A DNA stretch of 64,000 nt from Mucilaginibacter psychrotolerans. Its GTDB lineage: Bacteria > Bacteroidota > Bacteroidia > Sphingobacteriales > Sphingobacteriaceae. The notes under the pieces are model-generated. The model ran no database searches. It was not told the origin of the DNA and worked only from the letters and a program-made list of their open reading frames with translations. Positions 1 through 8,837 of this stretch are shown piece by piece (within the stretch, counting starts at the first letter, position 1; every line of letters begins with the position of its first letter). The stretch covers positions 105,850-169,849 of the forward strand of contig NZ_SOZE01000011.1 of NCBI RefSeq assembly GCF_004519315.1, in the 5' to 3' direction. The position numbers were made by a program, and so were the translations under genes.

Positions 1-592
1 GCTGATACATTTCTTTAAAATGCGCCTGCAAATCCTCCTGCGTAAGGCTTTGAAAATCTTCCGGTTGAGCAGCCAGCCCGTAAATGGTATCGCCGTTGAG
101 TGCTTTATTAAAAATACGACGGGCCACAAAATCGTTCTTTTGAAGGCTAACCTGCAGTTTTTGCTGCTGGTTGCGTACAAAAGTATCCAGTTCCTTTTGT
201 GGGAAAACTGAATTGGTGATGATATCCTTAATCACCGGCAAGGTGCTTCCCAAATACTTGGTAAGCGTATAAAGGGTAACCTGCGAATGATCGTAGCTAT
301 AATCAACCTGCAAAAATGCACCATAAAAGTCTATATGGTCAGCTATCTGAGCGGCCGTCGTGATGGTGGTACCATCGGTAAGCATGGTATTAGTGGCCAC
401 ATTTAACAAGGGCTTAGCCACGTTAAAACGTAAGTTGTTGAATATCCACTCAATGCGCAGCAAATCCTGTCCGCCCGAATTAAAGGAATAAACATCACAG
501 CCGTTGGCAAGCTTGATGTGCTCGGGCTTTATTAAAGTTATATTTTCCACCCCATTGAATTGAGGCGCTTGTTTTCTGTTTAAGACTGTCAT
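1..592 (-). CDS. M16 family peptidase, non-catalytic subunit (partial)
   Basis: Reads leftward from an ATG at 592 (start MTVLNRKQAPQF) and leaves the window, so about 197 residues of a family member that is usually about 420 long are visible. The segment where active M16 enzymes carry the zinc motif HxxEH reads NVATNTMLTDGTT, so the zinc ligands are missing; the following AAQIADHIDFYGAFLQ matches the M16 fold after that point. It lies 70 bp behind the catalytic M16 gene on the same strand, the usual two-gene arrangement in which one subunit is active and the other structural. The 70-bp gap holds a small inverted repeat (620-627 with 638-645). Function as a partner of the upstream peptidase is family knowledge; the substrate cannot be inferred. 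Confidence 0.85.
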   Translation of the reverse strand, partial: MTVLNRKQAPQFNGVENITLIKPEHIKLANGCDVYSFNSGGQDLLRIEWIFNNLRFNVAKPLLNVATNTMLTDGTTITTAAQIADHIDFYGAFLQVDYSYDHSQVTLYTLTKYLGSTLPVIKDIITNSVFPQKELDTFVRNQQQKLQVSLQKNDFVARRIFNKALNGDTIYGLAAQPEDFQSLTQEDLQAHFKEMYQ

Positions 593-662
593 TGAGTCGT
601 TTATCTGAATCAGAATTTTCAGGATTTGAGAATTTTCAAAATCCTGCCAAACTCATCATCTG

Positions 663-1943
663 TTAATTCTTTAATTCTGAAAATTCCGTTTCGAGCACCT
701 CTTCGGCTTTGTCCGCCAGGTACACCAACGTTGAAGAATTGTCTTTCCTGAACAACTTGTTAGCCTGCTCTTTGATATCGGCCGAAGTTACGGCCAGATA
801 CTTATCCGTCTCGTAATTTAGGTTATCGGCATCGCCCATCAGCTCATAAAAGGCCAGGTTCATGGCGTTATCCAAAAGCGACATCTCCGAAAAAGCCTTT
901 ATCGATTCGGTTTTATTTTTCACCTTAGTTAGCTCATCTACAGGCACTTCCTCCTGTTTCAATATCTCCAATTCCTGCCAAAGAGCGGCCTCTGCATCTG
1001 CTATCGCAACGCCTTCGATTGGTTTTCCCTGCATTACAAACATGCCTTTATCCAGGCTTTCGGTAATATAGGCATGCACCTCGCTGAACAATTGTTTATC
1101 CTTTACCAGCCTTTTATACAACCTGGACGAGTTGCCGCGCGACAGGATATCCGACATCAGATCCACCGCATGGAAGCTACTATCCAGCCTACCCTCCATC
1201 TGGAAAGCGATATATAGGTCATTTAAAGGCACTTTGGCCGTAACCGCTTCCCTGCGTTCTTCGTGTTGCGGGGCCTCAACAGGCAAGTTTCGCACGTACT
1301 TCTCCCCCGCAGGTATCGGGCCGAACCATTTCTCGGCCAGCTGTTTTACCTGTTCGGTTTTTACATCGCCGCCTACTACCATAATGGCGTTTTGCGGATT
1401 GTAATGCTTTTTGAAGAAGGCTTTAACATCCTCTATACGAGCATCTTCGATATGTTTTATTGTTTTACCTATCGTAGCCCAACGATACGGGTGCTGCTTA
1501 TATACCAGAGGGCGTAGCTTCAGCCATACGTCGCCGTAGGGCTGGTTAAGATAGCGTTGTTTAAACTCTTCTATCACCACATTGCGCTGTACTTCAAGGC
1601 TTTTTTTGCTGAAAGCGAGGCTCAGCATACGGTCACTTTCCAGCCAAAATGCGGTCTCTATATTAGCCGATGGTAACGTGATATAATAGTTGGTGATATC
1701 GTTGCTGGTGAACGCATTGTTCTCACCACCAACACGTTGCAGTGGCCCATCATAGTTGGGGATGTTTACCGAACCGCCGAACATCAGGTGCTCAAACAGG
1801 TGTGCGAAGCCGGTTTGTTCGGGGTCTTCGTCGCGCGCGCCTACATCGTAAAGGATGTTGAGCACCGCCATGGGGGTGGTACTATCTTCGTGAACGATAA
1901 CCCGAAGGCCATTATCCAGCGTGAACCGGTTGAATTTAACCAT
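663..1943 (-). CDS. M16 family zinc metallopeptidase, catalytic subunit
   Basis: A 426-residue insulinase-like (M16) peptidase. The zinc and catalytic motif HLFEH lies near residue 48 and a downstream acidic stretch (VVIEEFKQR, around residue 125) supplies the third zinc ligand expected in this family. Length fits the short bacterial M16B type. No signal peptide is evident at the N-terminus (MVKFNRFTLDNG), so it may act in the cytoplasm or be exported by another route. It is followed 70 bp later by the inactive partner gene (1-592), and the two are probably one operon read from a promoter at 1967-1998. These enzymes degrade or process peptides; the true substrate is unknown. Confidence 0.92.
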   Translation of the reverse strand: MVKFNRFTLDNGLRVIVHEDSTTPMAVLNILYDVGARDEDPEQTGFAHLFEHLMFGGSVNIPNYDGPLQRVGGENNAFTSNDITNYYITLPSANIETAFWLESDRMLSLAFSKKSLEVQRNVVIEEFKQRYLNQPYGDVWLKLRPLVYKQHPYRWATIGKTIKHIEDARIEDVKAFFKKHYNPQNAIMVVGGDVKTEQVKQLAEKWFGPIPAGEKYVRNLPVEAPQHEERREAVTAKVPLNDLYIAFQMEGRLDSSFHAVDLMSDILSRGNSSRLYKRLVKDKQLFSEVHAYITESLDKGMFVMQGKPIEGVAIADAEAALWQELEILKQEEVPVDELTKVKNKTESIKAFSEMSLLDNAMNLAFYELMGDADNLNYETDKYLAVTSADIKEQANKLFRKDNSSTLVYLADKAEEVLETEFSELKN

Positions 1944-1966
1944 GTAATAACAAATATTTAACCCGA

Positions 1967-1998
1967 CAAATGTATAGTTTTTGTTGAGGTTGTTGCAA
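1967..1998 (-). promoter_or_regulatory. Bacteroidota-type promoter of the M16 pair
   Basis: On the minus strand TACATTTG (1967-1974) matches the Bacteroidota -7 consensus TAnnTTTG exactly, with TTG at 1996-1998 upstream and a 21-base spacer (consensus about 19). It sits 24 bp before the ATG at 1943, a sensible distance for the M16 gene. Confidence 0.6.
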
Positions 1999-2362
1999 GG
2001 TTGGAAGGTTGAAATGTTGTAAAGTTTTCGTTTTTTGACCGGAGCGAAAACTGATTTAAACGGGCTTGATGCAACTCCATAGTTGTCAAAGTGACCTATT
2101 GATCGCTAAAAAAAACATTGATTTCCGGAGTTTTTTCGGTGCTTTTCTGTGGTTTTCTGCGATTTTCGTTAAAAAAAGCGTCCATTTTGGTCTCGTTTTG
2201 CCCATCTTAAAAAAACAACCATCAAATGGTGATTTTTAATAAGATTGTCTATAATACCAGTTTTCGGCGACAATCATTTTTTTGCGGCGATCAAACAGAT
2301 TTACAAAAAAAGCACCGGGCATCGTCCAATATTTATAAATTACATTTTCTAATATCAACCCA
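1999..2362. other. Intergenic region between divergent genes, no gene seen
   Basis: Together with 1944-1998 this separates the leftward M16 pair from the rightward gene at 2363. It is AT-rich with several A and T runs. TACATTTT at 2341-2348, about 15 bp before the ATG at 2363, is a near match to the TAnnTTTG element and may be the promoter of that gene. No open frame or RNA gene is supported. Confidence 0.4.
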
Positions 2363-2923
2363 ATGCTGAGCCAGGACCAACTGATACAGGAACTTTATAA
2401 AACATTCGGCAAAACCAAAATTGCCAAACTAACGGCTATCATCAATGAACAGTCTTTGGATGTAAACACCCTTATCGACCTCACCTTCCACGCGGATAAA
2501 ACACTTGGCTTCCGCGCCATGTGGTTGCTGGATAGTGTGATGCTGAGCGATATTACGCGTTACTCTGCCAAGCTTCAATATTTGCTATCGCGCATCAAAG
2601 ATGTGCGTAACGAAAGCTGCAAGCGCCACTATGCCCGTATCATGATGCACATGACTATGGCAGATGCCCCGGAGGTGGTTAAGGCCGCGCTACAGGATAT
2701 TAATCTGGAAGATACGGTAGAGCAATTCTTCGACTGGATAATAGACCCCAACGTAAAAGTGGCCGTAAAGATATTCGCCGCAGATACCCTTTTTAACCTG
2801 CGCCACCGTTACGATTGGATCACCGATGAACTGGCCAACCAGGTTGCCTTTATGCTGCGCGATGGCGGACCGGCTATTCAATCCCGGGGCAGGAAGCTGC
2901 TGGCTGCACTGGGGAAAAAGTAA
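2363..2923 (+). CDS. Hypothetical helical (HEAT-like) protein
   Basis: A 186-residue cytoplasmic protein without signal peptide or membrane segment. The sequence looks all-helical, with recurring helix pairs such as DITRYSAKLQYLLSRI and DPNVKVAVKIFAADTL, the latter typical of HEAT or ARM-type repeats (DxxxxVRxxAxxxL). It stands alone, with a divergent M16 gene on one side and an opposing gene on the other. I do not recognise a specific family or catalytic motif. A scaffold or protein-binding role would fit HEAT-like repeats but is only inference. Confidence 0.75.
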   Translation: MLSQDQLIQELYKTFGKTKIAKLTAIINEQSLDVNTLIDLTFHADKTLGFRAMWLLDSVMLSDITRYSAKLQYLLSRIKDVRNESCKRHYARIMMHMTMADAPEVVKAALQDINLEDTVEQFFDWIIDPNVKVAVKIFAADTLFNLRHRYDWITDELANQVAFMLRDGGPAIQSRGRKLLAALGKK

Positions 2924-2925
2924 GC

Positions 2926-3032
2926 AGTTGACAGTTTGCAGTGGGCAGCAAGATAAAGTTCCCAGCAGGCAGTTGACGGTTTGCAAATTTTTAAAATGCA
3001 AACTGCCCACTGCTCACTGCTCACTGCAAACT
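2926..3032. repeat. Intergenic inverted repeat of GCAGTTTGC/CTGCCCACTGC words
   Basis: Words such as GACAGTTTGCAGTGGGCAG on the left are complementary to CTGCCCACTGC and CACTGCAAACT on the right, giving a long imperfect hairpin between the convergent genes ending at 2923 and 3040. It probably acts as a bidirectional transcription stop; similar low-complexity words are common between genes in Sphingobacteriaceae. Confidence 0.5.
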
Positions 3033-3039
3033 AAAAAAA

Positions 3040-3384
3040 CTACTCCACAGGTCTGTCGCTGCCGTGCAGGTTGGTGCTTACCTGGTTATGGTGCAATTTA
3101 GCTGCTATGGCCGATGAACTGTCGTTTGCGTACGTACCATAGGCGTTTATCAAAATACCCTTCAGGTTATATTTGGCCGAACTGATGGCGTAAACGATGG
3201 ACATATCCGACGGGTTGCTCTGCCCCTCGAACCTGTAGAACTCGTCTATCTCGAATTCATCGACCGCCATGTGTATGTTTTTATCTTTATCGTCAATAGT
3301 GTCGCCTTCAAGGCTAAGGTTAGCTTCGTATCCGCGTTTGGTGAGGTCATTAGTGGCATCCACTAAGGTTTCGAAATTTTTCAT
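3040..3384 (-). CDS. Small conserved hypothetical protein
   Basis: I place the start at the ATG at 3384 (MKNFETLVDATNDLTKRGYE, 114 residues) rather than at the longest open frame (3444), because the upstream 20 residues are low quality and the M-K-N-F start resembles relatives I recall from Bacteroidota. There is a two-part pattern: an N-terminal TLVDATNDLTKRGY helix and a C-terminal YAISSAKYNLKGILINAYGTYA strand-helix unit. Members of this kind are sometimes named phosphoribosylpyrophosphate synthetase in databases, but the protein is far too short and has no PRPP-binding motif, so I would not use that name. Acidic and cytoplasmic; function unknown. Confidence 0.7.
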   Translation of the reverse strand: MKNFETLVDATNDLTKRGYEANLSLEGDTIDDKDKNIHMAVDEFEIDEFYRFEGQSNPSDMSIVYAISSAKYNLKGILINAYGTYANDSSSAIAAKLHHNQVSTNLHGSDRPVE

Positions 3385-3502
3385 ACGATGGTAGTTTGTT
3401 GTTGGTGTGATGTTGTACCACTTAAACCCAAAACCGTGCCGCAATGTTTTGCCGCGGCATTTAAAGCTTCTATCGTGGCCATCTCTACAACTTACCTCTA
3501 AG

Positions 3503-3532
3503 AAAAAATATATTGACCCGCCAGGCGGCGGG
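3503..3532 (-). terminator. Possible terminator behind the HlyD gene
   Basis: On the minus strand CCCGCC (from 3532) pairs with GGCGGG (to 3517) around a 4-base loop, followed after about 8 bases by a run of T (3503-3508). It lies 54 bp past the stop codon at 3586. The stem is short, so confidence is modest. Confidence 0.4.
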
Positions 3533-3585
3533 AGTCCCTTTGTTTTGGGCAGGGCTGCATTTGTAAATACAATTCGAGGTAGTGA

Positions 3586-4887
3586 TCAATTACTATTCAT
3601 CGCCTTGATCACGTTACGGGTAAGCCGTTGCAGCAATGTAGCGTCCTCGGTAATTATCTCGGCATCGGCCATCATACCCTGTTTGATCTGGACCGGCTTT
3701 TTTAGATCGGATGCCGTATGCGATTTTAAAACAACTTTGGCGGTAAATATACTATCCTTAAAAGGCACATCATTAATATAGCTGATGGTGCCTTTCAACA
3801 TACCATACTCTTCAAAGGGGTAGCTTTTTAACTTTATTAATACCGCTTGCCCTTGTTTTACTTTGCCAAGATTGTTTTGCGGGATGTTCATTTCGCCAAA
3901 AAAATGAACATTATGGGAGTTGATGTAGAATACCTCCTGTGAGGGCGAAACCATCTGGTTCTCCTGGATGGTTCCTGCAAAAGAAACTTTACCCGCCTGC
4001 GATGCCGTTAAAATATATTTATACTTCCAGTCTTCGGCCTGGCTTATCAAACTATTTAATGCCTGCAAAAATTTGGACTTATCTTCTAATACCTCATTAT
4101 TCAGCTCTAATATCTCTTTTTGTTTGTTTAAATAATTGGTATTGGCAGCAATGAGAGAAGCGTCTGTTTGCAATAGCGGCGCTTTGCGGCTGAGGTATTT
4201 ACTTTCCTGCTGCCTTAATTCGGCGGGTGTTTCAACTCTTTGCTGGGCCAGCTTTTTATGCATACTGTAATCCTCTTCGGCAATGTTTAAATCTCTTTGC
4301 TGCAGGGCCTTTTCGGCTTCCAACTGGGTTATTTGTTTTTTTAAGCCAATCATGTCTTTTTGCAGATAAACCCGCTTTTTTAACAGGAAGCCATTGTTTA
4401 CAGATGCCGTATAGGTGAGGTAAGCCTGGGTAAACGTTTGGTACGATGCTTGTAACTCGCCAAGCCCCCCGTTGCCGGCAACGCTAAAGCCGACGAAGGC
4501 GGTGATGGTGCCCGCTGAAATTTGCCCCTGCATTGTTTTTAGCTGTGCTAAAAGCGCAATTACTTTCTTATGGTCGGCTGTGCTTTCCAGGTAGGCCAAG
4601 GGCTGCCCGGCGGTAACCATTTCATCGTTTACCACCAAAAGCTTCATTAGTCTGCCGGTAATTTTGGGTACCACGGGTTTTGCCACATCGGGCGAGCTTA
4701 GTTTCAATTGCGTTTTAACAATATCGGGATATTTTATAAACGCAGATAAACTTATCAGCAATACTATAATACAAAAAAACAAGGTAATGCCCCAGCGCAA
4801 AATCCACGATGGTACCGCTGTGATAATATCCTGCATATCATCGGTATGGCGCTGGTTATCTGCTGTTTGGTTAATGGTAAAAGGCAT
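3586..4887 (-). CDS. HlyD family secretion adaptor
   Basis: A 433-residue membrane fusion protein. It has a short cytoplasmic N-terminus, one membrane segment at about residues 30-50 (ILRWGITLFFCIIVLLISLSA), a first half-lipoyl segment (KPVVPKITGRLMKLLVVNDEMVTAGQPLAYLES), a long coiled-coil region (about residues 95-270) and a second half-lipoyl plus beta-barrel part (AGKVSFAGTIQENQMVSP). This is the periplasmic adaptor that links a peptidase-containing ABC transporter to an outer membrane channel. It follows the transporter gene (5123-7300) on the same strand, separated by an unusual heptamer repeat. No TolC-type gene is visible nearby, so the outer membrane part must lie elsewhere. Confidence 0.92.
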   Translation of the reverse strand: MPFTINQTADNQRHTDDMQDIITAVPSWILRWGITLFFCIIVLLISLSAFIKYPDIVKTQLKLSSPDVAKPVVPKITGRLMKLLVVNDEMVTAGQPLAYLESTADHKKVIALLAQLKTMQGQISAGTITAFVGFSVAGNGGLGELQASYQTFTQAYLTYTASVNNGFLLKKRVYLQKDMIGLKKQITQLEAEKALQQRDLNIAEEDYSMHKKLAQQRVETPAELRQQESKYLSRKAPLLQTDASLIAANTNYLNKQKEILELNNEVLEDKSKFLQALNSLISQAEDWKYKYILTASQAGKVSFAGTIQENQMVSPSQEVFYINSHNVHFFGEMNIPQNNLGKVKQGQAVLIKLKSYPFEEYGMLKGTISYINDVPFKDSIFTAKVVLKSHTASDLKKPVQIKQGMMADAEIITEDATLLQRLTRNVIKAMNSN

Positions 4888-4893
4888 AATTAT

Positions 4894-5117
4894 GAAATTC
4901 TAAATCCGAAGGGCTAAATGCTAAATTCTAAATCCTAAAACCTAAATCCGAAACGCTAAACTCGAAATACTAAAACCGAAATCCTAAATACTAAATCCTA
5001 AACGCTAAATACTAAATCCTAAACGCTAAATCCTAAACGCTAAATCCTAAACGCTAAATCCTAAAATCGAAATACTAAAGGCTAAATCCGAAATCAAAAA
5101 TCCGAAATCCGAAATCT
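4894..5117. repeat. Degenerate heptamer repeat between transporter and HlyD genes
   Basis: About 32 head-to-tail 7-base units fill the gap. The plus-strand units are variants of CTAAATC, most often CTAAATC alternating with CTAAACG, with CTAAATA, CGAAATA and CCGAAAT as variants. The best-conserved part is at roughly 4990-5065. It lies inside the probable operon between the PCAT stop (5123) and the HlyD start (4887), so it would be transcribed as repeats of GATTTAG. No open frame of note crosses it. Confidence 0.9.
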
Positions 5118-5122
5118 TGTTA

Positions 5123-7300
5123 TCAATTCCCCAGTTCCAATTGGTTCTTTACCAGGTTATAATACTCTCCTTTAAGTGCCGTAAGCTGCGCATGCGTACC
5201 CTGCTCCACAATGCGGCCTTTGTGCAAAAAAATGATGTTATCGGCATGGCTCACCGTGCTTAAGCGGTGCGCTACTATCACTACGGTACGTCCTTTAAAA
5301 AACGCCTTCATGTTATCCATTATCACGCGCTCGTTATTGGCATCGAGTGCGTTGGTGGCTTCATCAAAAAACAGGTAATGCGGGTTTTTATAAACGGCCC
5401 GCGCAATCAGCAGCCGCTGCCTTTGCCCCTGGCTTATACCGTTGCCCTCTGCCCCTATTTTAGTTTTTAAACCCAGCGGCAGGCTGCTTATCAAATCTTG
5501 TATGTTGGCTACCTTTATGGCATGCTGTAGTTTTGTGGCATCGGGGTAATCATCGCCCACGGCTATATTGCGTTCTATCGAATCTGAAAATATAAAGCCA
5601 TCCTGCATCACCACGCCGCACTGGCTTCGCCATATTTTAAAACCGATATGGTTTAGCAATTGCCCGCCAACGTTCAGTTCGCCTTTTTGAGGCAGGTAAA
5701 ACCTCAGCAGCAGTTTGATGATGGTGGTTTTACCGCTGCCGCTCATACCCACAATAGCGGTGGTTTTACCCTGCGGGATAACCAGGTTGATATCCTGAAG
5801 TACCGGCTCGTTGCCTGCGCCGGGGTAACTGAACGATACATCGTTTAAACTTAGCGTGCGGTCTTCCGGCAGGGCATGATTGAATTCTTTTTCAACAGGT
5901 TCTTCATCACCCATCTGGTGTATCTCGTTCAACCGCTCCAGGCTTATCTTCGCATCCTGAAAGCCCTGTATAAAACCTAAAAATTGCTGTATAGGGCTAT
6001 TCAACTGGCCAATAATATATTGCACGGCCATCATGGCACCCAAAGTAAACTGCCCATCTATAACCGCCTTTGCGCTTAAAAAGGTAATGAGCAGGTTGGT
6101 AGATTCGTTGATAAAGGTAGAGCCCCCCTGCTGGTACTGGTTCAAAGCCAGGTTTTTTACATTGAACTTAAACAGCCTGGCCTGCAAATGCTCCCATTCC
6201 CAGCGTTTTTGCTGCTCGCTGTTGTTGAGCTTAATTTCCTGCATGCCGTTTACCAGCTGTACTATACTGCTTTGGTTTTTGGAGGCTATCTCGAAGCTTT
6301 TGTAATTGAGTTGCCGCCTGCGTTTTAAAAAGGCCAGTATCCAGCCGATATACAGGGTACTGCTAATGAGGTAAACAAAAAATATCAGCGGGTTATAATA
6401 AGCCAACACTACCGAAAATACCACGAGGTTAAACAGCGAAAACAGGGTACTTAAGGTAGAGCCTGTTAAAAAGCTTTCTATTCGGCGCTGATCATTCATA
6501 CGCTGCATAATATCGCCCGTCATTTTGGTATCGAAGAAGCTGATGGGCAGTTTCATGAGTTTGATCAAAAAATCGGTAAGGATAGAGATATTGATACGGG
6601 TGCTGATATGCAGCAGTATCCAGCTGCGGATAAACTCCACGCTTACCCTGCCGATAATGAGCATAGCCTGCGCGATAATAACGATGTAGATAAAATTAAG
6701 GTTGCGGGTATTGATGCCGATATCAACCACCGACTGCGTTAAAAACGGGGCGGCTAATTGCAGCAGCGTACCTATACCCAGCCCAAACAATAATTGTATA
6801 ACCAATTGGCGGTAGGCTATTAAATACCGGAGCAGGAAACCCCATTTAACTTCGGTGCCTTGTTCGTCGCCCTCCTGGTAAAAATGTGGCGTGGGGCTTA
6901 ACAGCAAGGCAATGCCCTCGCTTTTTTCGGTATCTGATAGCCAGTTGTTTGCAAATTCGGGTTCGGTAAGTTTAATCAGGCCCGCAGCCGGGTCGGCAAT
7001 AAAGTAATGCCCGTTTTTAATTTTGTACAGCACCACAAAATGGTTCTGCCGCCAATGCAAAATACAAGGCAGCTCTGCCTCCTTTAATTCGGAAAGATTC
7101 AGCTTTGCGCCAAGCGACCTAAAACCAACCTTCTCCGCCGCATCGCTGATGCCTAAAAGCGATACCCCCTCGCGGTTGATCTCACAAAGTTGCCTTAGTG
7201 TTTGCAGTTTGATATTGCGCCCAAAATGCTTAGCCACCATGCGCAGGCAGGTAGGGCCGCAGTCCATTTGATCGGGTTGTTTGTAGTGAGGGAAACGCAT
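5123..7300 (-). CDS. Peptidase-containing ABC transporter (C39 / PCAT)
   Basis: A 725-residue bacteriocin-type exporter that both cuts double-glycine leaders and moves the peptide across the inner membrane. Domains in order: C39 peptidase (about 1-140) with Cys14 in QMDCGPTC, oxyanion Gln8, His87 (RQNHFVVL) and Asp103 (IADPAAG); six-helix ABC membrane domain (about 155-450); ATPase with Walker A GMSGSGKTT (518-526), a signature reading ISQGQ near 622, and Walker B LFFDEAT (643-649). All catalytic residues are present, so it should be active. It is read after TlpA copy A (gap 81 bp) and before HlyD. The two GG-leader peptides at 8837 and 12599 are its likely substrates. Fragments of its first ~30 codons recur at 11172 and 14713. 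Confidence 0.95.
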   Translation of the reverse strand: MRFPHYKQPDQMDCGPTCLRMVAKHFGRNIKLQTLRQLCEINREGVSLLGISDAAEKVGFRSLGAKLNLSELKEAELPCILHWRQNHFVVLYKIKNGHYFIADPAAGLIKLTEPEFANNWLSDTEKSEGIALLLSPTPHFYQEGDEQGTEVKWGFLLRYLIAYRQLVIQLLFGLGIGTLLQLAAPFLTQSVVDIGINTRNLNFIYIVIIAQAMLIIGRVSVEFIRSWILLHISTRINISILTDFLIKLMKLPISFFDTKMTGDIMQRMNDQRRIESFLTGSTLSTLFSLFNLVVFSVVLAYYNPLIFFVYLISSTLYIGWILAFLKRRRQLNYKSFEIASKNQSSIVQLVNGMQEIKLNNSEQQKRWEWEHLQARLFKFNVKNLALNQYQQGGSTFINESTNLLITFLSAKAVIDGQFTLGAMMAVQYIIGQLNSPIQQFLGFIQGFQDAKISLERLNEIHQMGDEEPVEKEFNHALPEDRTLSLNDVSFSYPGAGNEPVLQDINLVIPQGKTTAIVGMSGSGKTTIIKLLLRFYLPQKGELNVGGQLLNHIGFKIWRSQCGVVMQDGFIFSDSIERNIAVGDDYPDATKLQHAIKVANIQDLISSLPLGLKTKIGAEGNGISQGQRQRLLIARAVYKNPHYLFFDEATNALDANNERVIMDNMKAFFKGRTVVIVAHRLSTVSHADNIIFLHKGRIVEQGTHAQLTALKGEYYNLVKNQLELGN

Positions 7301-7381
7301 ATTGGCTTGCTTAGCGTGTGTAAAACTGCCCGATTTAGTTATTTATATTTCATATCCATTTACCAGGCATTTCGGAGCTTG

Positions 7382-8551
7382 TCAGATCTCAGCGTTTAAA
7401 ACCCGGGAAAGTTCAATCGTGTCGTCTTTAATATAATCCGATTTATAGATAATTTTTCCCTCCTTATTTAGTAAAATCAGTGTCGGAAACACATTAATTC
7501 CATACAGCCTGCTTATATTCATGTCCTTGTCAAAAAAATGGCTCCAGTTCAACTTCTCGCGGCTTATTGCGTTTGTCAAATTTGTCTCATTAATATCCCG
7601 GCTTATGCCAATAACGGCGAATTTCTCCGGTGAATATTTATCTCTTATTGACTTTAGAAATGGAATTTCTTTCATACACGGAATACACCAGGTAGCCCAG
7701 AAATTCAGCAGTACATATTTGCCCTTCAAATCGTTTAAGCTGATGGTCTTTCCTTCAATAGATTGAACAGTAAATAGTGGTGCCTGTTCTTTTAATTTCA
7801 TGGGGGTTATCACTTTTTCAAAGGCTTGTGCCATAGCCTTGCCTTCGAAGCTTTGACGGAACTTTTGCGGAAACACCGTTTTAAAATAATGAAATTTCAT
7901 TTTTAAATCAGCTGTATCCGGTTTATAAACACCTATGTTATTGGCAATTTGGTGCTGGAAATACCAAAACGAAAAATACGAACCGGCGTGTTTTTTCAAA
8001 AAACCCATCGTTCGATTTTGAAGCGATTTTACCTTTTGTTGATATACTTTCTTAAGAGAGTCGCTACTATTAAACTGCGTTTTATACTTTTGATAAAAAA
8101 GATAGTTAGCCATATTATCCCGTTTATTGTAAATATTCATCTCCCTATACACTTTGTTTGTGTTGATGTTATATACATCCTGTGCGTTCACCATCCGCTT
8201 ATGACGCAGCAACTGATCGGCATTTGGCTCGTAAGTGAGCTCTATTATAGCAGGCTTCTCGCCGAGAAAAAAAGTATTATAGTACCAAATTCCCGACTTA
8301 TCGACATACGAAATATTGAGACTGAGATAAATAGCATTAAACTTTCCTTTAAAAACCACCTTTCCGGTTTGGGCACTGTCAATCAACATCACCACTTTTT
8401 GCCCGTCATCATAGCGGTAGTCCATTTTCTGTGGTACTAAACTGGTATCCAGCTTAATTGTAACCTCAAAATTTTTCTGGGCCAATGCAGGCTGATTTAA
8501 GAACACCCAGCAGGAAATTAAGAAGAAGAATTTAAAAATGTTTTTTTTCAT
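7382..8551 (-). CDS. TlpA-like thioredoxin, copy A
   Basis: A 389-residue exported thioredoxin. A signal peptide (MKKNIFKFFFLISCWVFLNQ, cut after PALA) is followed by a family-specific N-terminal domain of about 220 residues and a C-terminal TlpA domain (about 255-389) with the redox motif WCIPC and the cis-proline stretch VFPTLILL. It should reduce or isomerise disulfides in the periplasm. It lies between the GG-peptide gene at 8837 and the transporter at 7300, all on the minus strand. It is nearly identical to copy B at 16385-17554, including short stretches of flanking DNA (about 7353 to 8575), so it is a recent duplicate. Confidence 0.9.
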   Translation of the reverse strand: MKKNIFKFFFLISCWVFLNQPALAQKNFEVTIKLDTSLVPQKMDYRYDDGQKVVMLIDSAQTGKVVFKGKFNAIYLSLNISYVDKSGIWYYNTFFLGEKPAIIELTYEPNADQLLRHKRMVNAQDVYNINTNKVYREMNIYNKRDNMANYLFYQKYKTQFNSSDSLKKVYQQKVKSLQNRTMGFLKKHAGSYFSFWYFQHQIANNIGVYKPDTADLKMKFHYFKTVFPQKFRQSFEGKAMAQAFEKVITPMKLKEQAPLFTVQSIEGKTISLNDLKGKYVLLNFWATWCIPCMKEIPFLKSIRDKYSPEKFAVIGISRDINETNLTNAISREKLNWSHFFDKDMNISRLYGINVFPTLILLNKEGKIIYKSDYIKDDTIELSRVLNAEI

Positions 8552-8800
8552 AATAGACGGTAAGTAATTGAATAATGGATCTGAACGGAGCTACCAGAGC
8601 CCTTCAGGCATGTTTACTAAAATAAACTGTTGATAATACGGCTTTTAACCCTTTAAAATGTAGTAAGAGCCTATTTAATTTATTAAGATAAAGCTAGTCA
8701 ATCCGACGACTATTTATAACACTAATCCCAAGGAAATCGTGTTCAAACCGTAGTTCGTATGCTGCTTTATCTATTTAAATTAAATAGACTCTGAATCAAA
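8552..8800. other. Leader region of TlpA copy A, no gene seen
   Basis: AT-rich spacer between the hairpin at 8801-8837 and TlpA copy A. On the minus strand TACATTTT (near 8660) resembles a -7 element but lacks a convincing TTTG partner upstream, so a separate promoter is possible but not supported. Only very short open frames occur. Confidence 0.4.
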
Positions 8801-8837
8801 ACGTTTTTGATAGGGCGCTAAGCCCTATCGCAAACGT
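8801..8837 (-). terminator. Stem-loop directly after the GG-peptide gene 1
   Basis: Stem GATAGGGC (8809-8816) pairs with GCCCTATC (8822-8829) around a 5-base loop, extended by ACGTTT (8801-8806) pairing with AAACGT (8832-8837). It overlaps the peptide stop codon by one base. The transcript then runs into CGUUUU, so it may end part of the transcripts or protect the peptide mRNA, giving more peptide than the genes behind it. Confidence 0.6.

Noticed and set aside
3040..3384. Phosphoribosylpyrophosphate synthetase
   Set aside because: The name is sometimes attached to such small proteins, but no PRPP-binding motif or sufficient length is present.
4894..5117. True telomere or plasmid end
   Set aside because: The words resemble telomere repeats only by chance; they are degenerate and internal to an operon between two linked export genes.
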